From Symsagittifera roscoffensis (taxonomy: Eukaryota > Xenacoelomorpha > Acoela > Convolutidae): a DNA stretch of 64,000 bases. Below, in pieces: positions 54,001-64,000 of the stretch. Numbering within the stretch: the first letter of the stretch is position 1; each line of letters starts with the position of its first letter. The notes under the pieces were generated by a model. The model did not search any database, had not been told where the DNA came from, and was given only the letters and a program-made list of their open reading frames with translations. The stretch is from the NCBI RefSeq assembly GCF_963678635.1, contig NC_087066.1, positions 35,219,152-35,283,151 of the forward strand, written 5' to 3'. The position numbers and the translations under genes were made by a program.

Positions 54001-56429
54001 CATGGATGTTCTAATTGCATCAGTCAGTGCATCCCAGGACTGAGTGTTGTCTTATTTGAACTGTATTTTGATGTTGCATTGTGGGGCAAATTTCATAATG
54101 AGCCTCTTTCAAAGTCGTCATGATCTTTATTAGGCTTATTACTGTCGTCAAAGAACTAGCCAATGGCTTTCATGCCCTGTTGATAAATGGGCTAAGCTGC
54201 ACGTGTCTAAGGAACCACAGTTTGCACATATTCTTCCTCTGATCATAAGAACTCGTTGCCTGTACCAACCAAAATTCGTTCCGGTATTCGTGGAATTGTT
54301 ATTGCCTTTCTTGCTGTACAGACTTCGAGACCTTGGTTCGACTAGCAAATTTCATATGCAAGTCATCTGGAGTCTGTATAGAATACGGTGACGAAATGAA
54401 GGTATAAGTTTTTCGTTTCATCGCTCTTTTTTGCCAAGTTTTTGTGATCGCTCTTGTTACCAAGTTTCTTTCACAAACATTTTCCTCAGGTTTGCTCATT
54501 TTTCACATCATGGCTTGGTTTCTCTGTACACCAGAGACAAAATGATTTAACCGTATTTGTTTTTAGTGCTCTCACTTTTTTTCGTGCTCGATGCTGTACT
54601 CTCGTGCTGTATTCCCGTGCTCGATGATGCGGCATCTCTCTGTGACCTTTTTTGCAATAGTTAGTTTCTCAAACGTGAAGGATGCTTCTTTTGAGATTTC
54701 ACCAGGCATAAATCACATCCGTGAGGAATATACAGCATATTTGCCCTCATCATCTTGCTGGATTTGAATCTGCGTCTCAATCCAATAACCTCAACGCCTG
54801 GAATCTAACGAAAATCTACTTGCTTTGCTTGACCTTGTGATGAATAGGAACTCATTAATCTTCTTGTGGCTAGGCGCACTTCGGTGTTTGTGTTTTGTTT
54901 GGCTCTCGAAACTTTTTTCAAAGAAGTAATGCTGAACATCCCTGTGTACTTACTGTGTTTCGCTAGAGATGGGTATTCTCCTTTCCGAGCGTCGCCTTTG
55001 GTCTCTGGTTTCGACAAAATACTGAGCTGAATTTATTCTCTTTAGTTAGTCCCGGAACTTTCCAAAGCCGTCATTTCTGACATGATCATTTCTTGATGTC
55101 TTTCTCACTCAAAGTCGACGCTAAATACTCCGATATTCTCGTCATCGCCATGTTCTCGTTGGATCAAAGTCTCGTCTTCTTCTTCGAAGGGACTTCTTTG
55201 GAACAGATTCGCCACAGCCGTTTTGCTGTTTTGCCATCCACCGATGTCCACGCTTCCCTTGCTTCTCACTTCTCTTCCGATCATTACACATCGTTGAAAT
55301 CTTCTTTGTTGGTTCAAAATGTCAAACTTCAGAAAAAAATGCTCTCAGTGACTTAACTACGTCTCGTCTCAACTTTCGGTGTACTACCTGTTCTCAACTT
55401 GGATGTCTCAAGCCCCTCCTCTGACAAGTTTTTTTATCCTAGTGTATGCTTTCAATAAGATTGATCCAAAAAACTTTGATGAAAGTGCACGAAATCAGCA
55501 AAAAAAATCTTACAGTAAAAAAAAACTATTCCAAGCTAAGTCTATGACTAGCCACTGGCTCCGCCGAAAACAAAAAAAAACGATTCAAGTCCAATTGCAT
55601 GGTCTCTGATAAGGCTTGAAATCAAAACAACAAAAAGAGTTATAAAAACAGAGCACAAAAATATGAGCCACATTAAGCACACCCATGAAACAAAAGAATG
55701 CACAAATTAATCGACAACGCATTTTCATATCAGTATCAGAAATTGATGCAAAATTATCAAATCACAGCTAAAACTAAAATTAATAAAGTTTTTGCAGAAA
55801 TGCAGTGATGGTTCTTGTAAAGAAAACTAAAGGCTAGTCTTAAAGAAAAAGAGTTCCCTCAGTTTTGTTGTCCCATATGAACAAAATCTAAGACAATAGT
55901 TGTCTCAAGTTCATGTCTAGTTGTCAACGCACTTGAAGTGGTCTTCTTGTATGTGTTCTGCGTCCCCCCGAGCTGTCCTCCTAATTAGGTTAAAGCAGCC
56001 TCTGATCAAAAAATTACATGAAAAGTTAACCCAGGCAAAAGCCCTCTCACACGATCAAGCTGCACGAGAGTAAGGGGCAACCATTTTCTTTTTTTATTGA
56101 GTGTTTCCCATCTATTGCATTCACCAAGCTCTTGTTCTAACTGTATCGGTGTTGCCCGAGATGTTATTTTAGATAGCTCAAGGCAATCACACCAGACGTA
56201 AGCAACAAACCGAAAAACGTTCTGGTACTTTCGATAAACCCAAATTAGAACCCAAAGTTGATCGCAAATCTCCGGGTCGCCTTTTGATTGCAATTTTGCC
56301 TACTCCCAACAGATAAATTCATATAAATTACTTCGAACGGTCCCACTTCGGAGTGTACTTAACCCTCTGGGTGAAGTTAATGGGATTTACTTCGTTTTTG
56401 GAGGGTCTTCAGAGGTTACCGCATTTGTC
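51075..56429 (-). pseudogene. block A2: second copy of the decayed gypsy-type region
   Basis: Collinear with A1 (offset 8073 at the left edge). Integrase remnants are visible at 51075-51600, including the THSTTYHYQTNGLVEG-type segment in one frame. The gypsy reading frame stops being gypsy at 51075 after KAYALGDC and runs into polymerase-derived bases. A segment at 56006-56293 forms a 95-residue frame (DPEICDQLWVLIWVYRKYQN) shared in decayed form with 47890-48180. Its family was not recognised. The 48225-48565 part of A1 is missing here. Confidence 0.6.
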
Positions 56430-57446
56430 GAGAAATAGGCGGTTATGGATAGGAAAAAACCATGTGCAAATGCCTAAATTGCTTAAAACAGAGACAAATG
56501 AGTCAGACAACCTCCAGTAGTAGAAGAGTGAACTGAAGTGGGGGGGGGGGGGGGGGGTTCCCTGCAGACCGCTATATTTTAAGACAGGGAATAGAGCATC
56601 CGGTCTGCAAGCTATGTATTAAGATAGAGAATAAGTTTTCAAAATTTTAGGATAGGGAGTAGAATAGGTAAGGTTTCATGGTTTGTATGATGGTAAGAGA
56701 ATGGTAAGAAAAACAGTACTTTTTGCGTTTTGTGTGGAATTGTCTAAATCTTTTGCAAAAGTTTTGCCGTGCGTTAACGAATTGGTAAAAATCCATGTTT
56801 GATTACGTATAGATTGTGAAATGAAAGTATAATGGTTTTTGGTTTAAAGTAAGTCAATGGTAAGAGTTTCAAAAGGAGAGATTTTTCAAAATTTTCAAAA
56901 CAAGATAAAATTTGGTGTAATGCGACCTAATAACTATTTTCTTAGATGATCCTACTTTTCAAAATAGTGCTCTATTTACTCAAAACTATGCTGAAAGGTA
57001 CTGAAATTTCAAAATTTCAATTTTTTTGAGAAGAAAAATTAAATTACTAAGAAAGTATATAAATCACTGCGTCGTATTTTGAGTTTACCGTAACTTTTTT
57101 AAAATAAACAAAAGACTACATCATAAATAAGTATAATACATGGCGTCACGTCTTATAAGTTTATTACCTATCATCAGCGCTTATAATAAGTTCAATGGTT
57201 TTGTAAGAATTCAATCATCTTAAACTTGTGTTTTTGGATAAAAATAACTAAGCCTTTCATTGTTTGCTCATAAATGGCCACCATATGGTTTACTGTTGTG
57301 AGTCCTCTATGTGTAGACGTTAGGTAGACGGTCGAGCACTCTAGAGTATTTTGACATGGGTCCGTCTCCTGAAACTTCTAGAACTCGTTTGTTCAAACCT
57401 TTACAACTGATTTTGATTTTATCTTAGTTGTTGTCATAGCAGCAAT
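56430..57446. other. block C: unique spacer with 18-G tract
   Basis: This has no counterpart at the A1|B1 junction. It contains an 18-G run at 56540-56557, then AGACAGGGAATAGAG-like motifs repeated between 56575 and 56660, then AT-rich sequence without a recognisable gene. Confidence 0.5.
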
Positions 57447-60203
57447 ATGTCTTGCTACACAAACATAGCATTTCTGTACATCTATTTTTTTTTGAACTTG
57501 AAGTCCCGGCTCCCGTCAATGCGTCTCCAGTTGTCATGCGTACTGCAACACGTTCGAGGGAAGAAATTAGATTTTACATCTGCCTTGGAAAAGTCTCTGG
57601 TCTCTGCAGTCATTTTCCCTCATTTTTTTTCCCAAGCAGCTCTCTTATCTGGTTGGATACAGTCATATAAATTTTCTTCAGCAAGTGCTAAGTAAAGTGA
57701 GTCTGGGTTCATCTCCAACTCTTCAAATTTAGTTACATCACAGAACTTGTCAAAGAAGTTGTAGTACAGCTCCAACATTCTAAGTTTAGCATACTGAAGT
57801 ATCAGAAATTCAACAAAAATGGGTTCTCGGTGCTCAGTGGTTGATTTCAGCATTTCAACCTCCACAAATCTTTCTCAACTGTGTTCAGTCTTTTGAACAG
57901 TGGTTCATTGATTGCCTTATGAATTTTGTGTCGTTCAGATTTTTTGTGATTGTATGCCTGGATCTATCTATGATCTGATATCCATCGGAGGAATTACCTA
58001 CATGTTACATTTATTCTGCTCAACTCCTGATGAAGGGTTTTGATCTCCTTCTCTTCTAGCATCAACCACTGACTGTACAAATAATTGAAATATTTTTGAG
58101 GAGAGTACAGAAAAAAAACGGTAAACACTGGTGCACTTCAAGCCAAGTTCCAAATAAAAAATAATAAGAGGGGTTATATCTGTTCCATTTTCTAGCTTGA
58201 AGCTAGATATCAGCACTCTCTGAGAATGTTTCAACATATCGTTCTCGATTGCATAACTTTTCATGCAGTCTCCAATATCCTTTCTTCCAACCTCGTTGTT
58301 TTTCGAAAATTGGAGGGATTTTAGTTCATCTGGAAAAACTAAATCGCACTGAACATACCCAAAAAAAGATCCATCTTTTGTTTTTGCTAGAAGATACTCT
58401 GTACAAAGAAATATTTTGTAGAGAAAGTGGGTTCTGACATGATTTTTGATCTTGTCATCAGTTTTGAAGTTTTCCCACCACTCTCACTCCCACATTTCTT
58501 CAGCTTTGTATACTTTCCTTTTAATTATTCTCGTCTCAAATCATCCATCTCTCTGTTCTCATTACTAGGTTAAATATCTGATCTCTGATCTGTTAACGAG
58601 AGACGAGTTCCTTGACAAGAAGAGAAGTGGTAGTATCATCCCATTACTTCGAACACTGTTTTACAGTGATCACAATAACCCTCCAAATTAAAAGAGTCAA
58701 TTTTCTTCTGTTTTCCAGATGTGAAAAAGTCTCAATTTTGCATTCTGGTCTTGTTTCCTGATAGAAAGGCATAAACATATTCTCAAAAATGCCAGATTTG
58801 TTATGTCTAGCGTTAAGCTTCGGCAGATCAATGTCAAACTCCCATCTCGTTTACAGTCCTGTGGGCATATCTTGACAATTGAGAAAGGGTAACTCTGGCT
58901 TGCATCAGGTCCAATGATCGATATACACATATTTGATTAGTCTCTGATGAATGCCTCATCAACTACAGCTTTTTGACTAAAAACAATGGAAGTTCCACCA
59001 ATCATGTCTTCTGAGGATTGTTGTTTCCAAGTTTGCTGAAAAAGGCTTCATACGGTGGCAGTTCGGGAAAATCAAGCTTGTCTAGGTTGTCAAAACACTC
59101 AAGGGAAGAATCCTTTCGTTTCGCTGAATTTATAGGCTTTGAGAACAGTTCAGAGTAGTTTGCCAACCGGAAACTTCATTAAATCGAGAAATTGTACATC
59201 ACCAAACTTGAAAAATATAAAGTCATTCCCTTTTTTGATGGCTGATGTTTCTTGTTCTTTGTCGCGAATCAAATGAGGGATTACGTAGAAATTGATCAGA
59301 TTCAAATCATACCTACCGCGGTTAAATCCAAAAACTAGTAAAAAATTTACATATCTCTGCACATGTTGTTTCAACTCAATGAGAAATATCATGAAATTTT
59401 GTACTCATCTCTAGTTTACTTCTTTCAACAAACAGCTCGAGGGTGCTTACAAAATCATTTATCAAGTTTTGTGGATCGTTGTTGTACAGAAAGATTGGTC
59501 TATCCCTCAGATTCGACGATATATAGACTGAAATTGGAACGTTTTACCCCTCCAAATTGTTTTTTGGTTAGCTTTCAGTTCGTCTGTTTGAACACTTTTT
59601 GACTCAAAGTCGGAATGGCTAGGTTGTTGAATAGTTTGTTATTTTTTGAAATTGGAATATTGAAACTTTCAAACTTTTCAAATTGAGAGACATGTTAAAA
59701 AAGCTATCACAGCTAGGGCATCGAAAACACTTAAAGAATGATCTAAATTTTTTGTATGATTGATGTTATTGCTGAATCGCAATAGTTTGACTGTTTTGTC
59801 AAATCTTCCCTTACTTCGACCAGCCAATTCTCTCACGTAATCTCCCTCTTATACATCAAAAACGTATATAAAGATGCTTTTTGCTCAACTTTCTCGACAA
59901 CAGGTGAGTCTTCAACGAAACCTCCAAGAAAATTTTTAGGATCATAACCAGATTTTGTTATGAACTCTGTAAAGTATCTGAAAATGTAAGAATCGAGATC
60001 ATGTTGTCCATTCATGTACATGGCCAATCCGCGGAAAAGACGCAAATGATCTTTGTATGGTTCGCTGTCTTTGTAATATAGAAGTCAGATCACTTGTTTA
60101 TGTCGAAGGGCATAGTCCGGGCATCCCATTGGGATTTTTGAGCAAAGCAGCAAAAATTGTCACGCTTGTGATCAACTCGAATCGCCACTTTTCGTTTTTG
60201 AAC
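57447..60203 (-). pseudogene. block B2: second PolB fragment, includes the palm
   Basis: It carries the parts shared with B1 (58172-60203) plus about 700 bp more. 57998-58264 has the motif region with LISSFKLENGTDITPL and VVDARREGDQNP. 57620-57865 has LQYAKLRMLELYYNFFDKF followed by NPDS at 57698-57709, in place of the DTDS metal-binding motif C of family-B polymerases. N-terminal PolB sequence is at 59833-60045. Loss of the first Asp of motif C alone would be expected to inactivate the enzyme. Several frameshifts also break it. Same orientation as A. Confidence 0.65.
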
Positions 60204-63200
60204 AGTCCCCCAGAGCATATGCCTTTGAATTGATGGTTCTTTTTTTCAATATCCGGTTTTGCCTTTTTTTTGTCTGCTGCGTATTCGTACTCCATATTTC
60301 AATCAGTTCCTGATGCCTTTTTGATGAGCTCTCGGGAAAGTCTTGCGATGTTGTCTTTTTTCTCACATTCAGGATAGAAAAAAGGTTGAGGGAAGTTTTT
60401 TTGTGTCCAGTCAGCATCATGGTGGAGCGCTCTGTGGTGCTATTGTATGCTCCTATTATCTGCGGTAAAAGTTTACTCCAGTTGTCCATGTTTTGTCATC
60501 AGTAAATCCCCAGCATGGATTATTGTCAGACTTTTCCCTTCAACCAGGCTATTAGTTTGGTAGTGATAGGTGGTCGAGTGAAGCTGAGCAACTTACCAAT
60601 TCTCCATCTGGTCTTTAGATAGCTCACAACAACTGTCTGGCTGCAATATGACTCAACAACCATATGTGGGACTTTGATCAGATAGTCGCAGGATTCTTCT
60701 GTCGATACCGATTTGCAGGGGACTAGAATTCTTAGTGAAAAGATCAATTTATCACGCGCACGTGATTATTTTACGTGGCCGTCATTCAGGTTTTCTGATG
60801 GCCAATTTGCACTTCTTCGTTGAATCCAGGCGGCCGATGATTGCAGGGGAAACCTCAAATTCAATGGGAGTTTCGCCTGATGGCGCAAAAGACTTGCAGT
60901 TATCCGTTTATCACAAGTTCTTTCTTCTACTCAAACTGCTCTTGTGGTGAGCAAAAAATTTCATCAAACCCTGATTCGCACCTAGTCATGCAAGCAGGGC
61001 AGACACTCCGTCCGCCATATTGTGGCAGAAAAATTCAAATCATTTTTCAACAAAACGTGTTCCTCCTCATTCCGCATGCTGGCTGCAACCACACTTTTAT
61101 TCAAAGACAACAAGTCGTTTCTTCTTTTTCATCATCATTTACCTATAATCTTTCACGATACTTTTGTCTTGGTCTGTAATTTCAACCCATCTTTTCAACT
61201 TGCTTTTTATTTTGTTATTTCTTTAAGCCTATGGTAGATCAAATGTTTCAAACTAGTGAGAACGACAGTAGCATGTGGCTGCATCTCAGTCGAATGTTTG
61301 GATACCTTGATCAACTCGAGCTGATCTGCAGCTTGATGCTGTATCTGTAACCGCTCGTACGAAATGTATTTGTCTCGATTGAGGTCTTGATGCACTTTCC
61401 TGTCCTATTTTTGCTGCTTACATTCCAACAACTACAATTATTAAGTCAATTCAGACTCTTCAGAGTTAGAAGTAATCTCAGATATGTTGGGAGTTGTATC
61501 TGGTGGTGTAGATATAAAATCTGGCTAGTTCCTGATGAACCAGATTCGAGTGCAGTAGTAGTTCCAGGGGAAACGGGTCGACCTCGCTAGCATTCTTTTC
61601 AACAGTTATCTCGATGGGAGCTCGGGATGTCTCGGATTCAGTATCTTAATTTCTCAGGCCATCTGAAGAATGCTAAGTTGTCGCATGTTTTTTTTGCTTA
61701 AACATGACACCTTTATCTCGGTTGGTTCGCTTGTTGTTCTTCTAGTGAATCATTAAATTTACTTTTTTTGTTGAGACTCAGCATTTTGATGTTTGTTGCG
61801 TGTTCTATCTTCCAAGATAAAATTTTAGCCATCCAAATTGACTATCCAACGATTATCAACTAGCAGTTTGAAGTGACCGCTCCCTTTGTGAACGCAACAC
61901 TTTTTGAGAAAATTGATCAAGTTATTTTGCCCTCGGTGCCCTGTTATTCAAATAGGTGTCACTTAAGGCTTTGCTACCATAAACTATAGTTCGTAGGACC
62001 ATTTGCCCGTTCCACTCTTGTTTCTGATAGAGTAAACCCGATGTTGCTAACACAGATGTATCTGCAACACAGAGTTTTATACAAAAATCCATTTTTACAT
62101 TGGCAAGTCAAATGATTCTTGTGCTTCAGTATTCCAACTGAAATTTTGCATTTTTGACGCATGAGTTGATGCAATGGAAACAGTTCGACAAAATAACCTT
62201 GACTTAATCTCGACAATTGTAAGCAAAGGCAAGAAAAGTCATTTGCAGAGTTTCCATTTTCAGTGACTTGCAGGTCAACTCCTTTTCGACCATCACCGAG
62301 TCCGGTCTGCTTCCATATCTATCATGCCACCGTCCAACAAGTCTTGATCAATAATTGATTGCCTTTAACTTCAAGCATGTGGGCTGCCAAGTTGGCCTCA
62401 CAGCCAAAGTGGACTGCATCCTGCTCAAGCATGGCTTTGTACCCCATGCGCCTGACTTTCCGTTCCCCCTGTCCGATATTGAATTTCCATTCTGATGACT
62501 CGCGCTCATGACATAGGCTTTGGTTTTGTTGTTGATGCTAACCATATGCATCAAGATCGGTTAAGGACCTAAAAAACTACATGGTGTCCATCTACGTTCA
62601 TCATTCGTGTGCCTCTTTTCAGGAGTAGTGCCTTTTCTGCCTTCGAATCCTCGCTGGTAATTTTTCAGGCAAGTACTCTTCATGGATGTCCAAAGAAACA
62701 AAGCAAAATCTGAACTTTAACTCAAAATTTTTCTCAATGACATCTTGCCACTGATATCACCGACAAAATCATGCTTCATTTTCCAGTCATTGTAAGCTTT
62801 TTTCCAGAAATTACATTCAATTTCGCCCCCACTTTCTGAGCGCGTCCTTCTTATCTACTTTTAGTGTTTTTTCTGATGTTTTCAGTTGTTTTTCTAGTTT
62901 AGACTTCAAAAACAGTTCATAGTCTTTTGCTAACCACTGGTTTACTTTTTGCGTTGCAAATCTTGCTGCTAGACCATAGTACACTTAAAGCGTGGTCGAT
63001 GTGGTGGGCGATTGCACCCTCAGGCACTGTCTTGACATTCTCTGTCGCGAAAGTCCATCGTGGTTTCTTTCTTCGTTGACTCGGCCTCAATAATCCAGCG
63101 TGATTGACTGGCATTTATCACTATCAACGTTTTTTTTTGTGTCTGGGACGTTTTAGTTGCATCAGTCAGTGCATCCCAGGACTGAGTGCTGTCTTATTTG

Positions 63201-64000
63201 AACTGTATTTTGAGGTATTTTTGTGGGGCACATTTCATAATGAGCCTCTTTCAAAGTCGTCATGATCTTTATTAGGCTTATTCGTGTCGTCAAAAATTTA
63301 GCCAATGATTTTCATGCCCTGTTGATATATGGGCTAAGCCGCACGTGTCTAAGGAACCACAGATTGCACATATTCTTCCTCTATTCATAAGAACTCGTTG
63401 CCTGTACCAACCAAAACTCGTTCAGGTATTCGTGGAATTGTTATTGCCTTTTTTGCTGTACAGACTTCGAGACCTCGGTTCGACTAGCAAATTTCATATG
63501 CAAGTCATCTAGAGTGTGTACAGAATACGGTGACGAAATGAAGGAGTAAGTTTTTCGTTTCATCGCTCTTTTTTGTCAAGTTTTTGTTATCGCTCTTATT
63601 ACCAAGTTTCTTTCACAAACATTTTCCTCAGGTTTGCTCATTTTTCACATCATGGCTTCGTACCTCTGTACACCAGAGAAAAAATGATTTAACCGTATTT
63701 GTTTTTAGTGCTCTCACTTTTTTTGTGCTCGATGCTGTATTCTCGTTCTGTATTCCCGTGCTCGATGATGCGGCATCTCTCTGTGACCTTTTTTGCAATA
63801 ATTAGCTTCTCAAACGGGAAGGATGCTTCGTTTGAGATTCCACCAGACGTAAATCTCATCCGTGAGGAATATGCAGCATGTTTGCCATCATCATCTTGCT
63901 GGATTTGAATCAGCGTCTCAATCCGTTAACCTCAATGACCGGAATCTAACGGAAATCTACTTGCTTTTCTTGACATTGTGATAAATAGGAACTCCTTAGG
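60204..64000 (-). pseudogene. block A3: third copy of the decayed gypsy-type region (truncated by window end)
   Basis: Collinear with A2 (offset 9129 at the left edge). The integrase part is best preserved here. The frame 60204-60489 reads DNWSKLLPQIIGAYNSTTER and later HQELIEIWSTNTQQ and RTINSKAYALGDC, typical of the end of a gypsy integrase core. The upstream frame (60490-60590) has STTYHYQTNSLVEG, with the catalytic Glu in a conserved setting. The frame 60526-60747 holds more upstream sequence in another register. Many stops occur farther right. The block continues past the window edge. Confidence 0.6.

Noticed and set aside
1-64000. CRISPR array, bacterial operon or phage genes
   Set aside because: Introns, polyadenylation signals and retrotransposons show eukaryotic DNA, and no regularly spaced repeat array of that type was seen.

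Overview
The window reads as nuclear DNA of an invertebrate animal. It is AT-rich and gene-poor, has spliceosomal introns (one apparent intron is only 48 bp), and is dominated by transposable elements. The long env-position ORF of a Ty3/gypsy-type element and the very short intron would suit a larvacean tunicate such as Oikopleura. That assignment is a guess, because nothing here fixes the taxon.

Left part (1-7.2 kb): the last two coding exons of an unrecognised + strand gene (468-609 and 2010-2058, with AATAAA at 2316). Then come a 313-bp element with perfect 24-bp terminal inverted repeats (3215-3527), a short tandem repeat, and two SINE-like tRNA-derived copies near 5 kb.

Centre-left (7.2-23.3 kb): a + strand host gene made of short exons (7178-7871) is interrupted by a 15.2-kb minus-strand LTR retrotransposon (7872-23100; 411-bp LTRs, TG...CA ends, 4-bp target duplication CTAT). 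The host exon resumes in frame at 23105. The element carries, in its own 5' to 3' order: LTR, a 639-bp copy of the host gene's exons (22051-22689), a short leader ORF, gag in several frames with a -1 slippery site before the zinc knuckle, protease, RT-RNase H, integrase, and two or more unrecognised ORFs in the env position. pol is broken by frameshifts and stops although the LTRs are almost identical. The captured host segment replaces most of the primer-binding site and is the main oddity of the window.

Middle (23.3-42.3 kb): mostly featureless AT-rich DNA. It holds a truncated, diverged relative of the big element in opposite orientation (27695 to about 29060), a second unrelated LTR (31952-32770), a 1.17-kb foldback element (37163-38333) with dispersed relatives, a field of satellite-like TAATCGATTATAATGGATTA repeats (39.3-41.1 kb), and a 736-bp inverted-repeat element (41593-42328).

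Right part (42.3-64 kb): a tandem macro-repeat. Block A (decayed gypsy-type pol, minus strand) occurs three times and block B (decayed Maverick/Polinton-type family-B DNA polymerase, minus strand) twice, in the order A1-B1-A2-C-B2-A3. The B|A junction inside the gypsy integrase C-terminal region is the same in both derived copies, so a chimeric gypsy/Maverick unit of about 8-9 kb was made once and then amplified. None of these copies can code for an intact protein.
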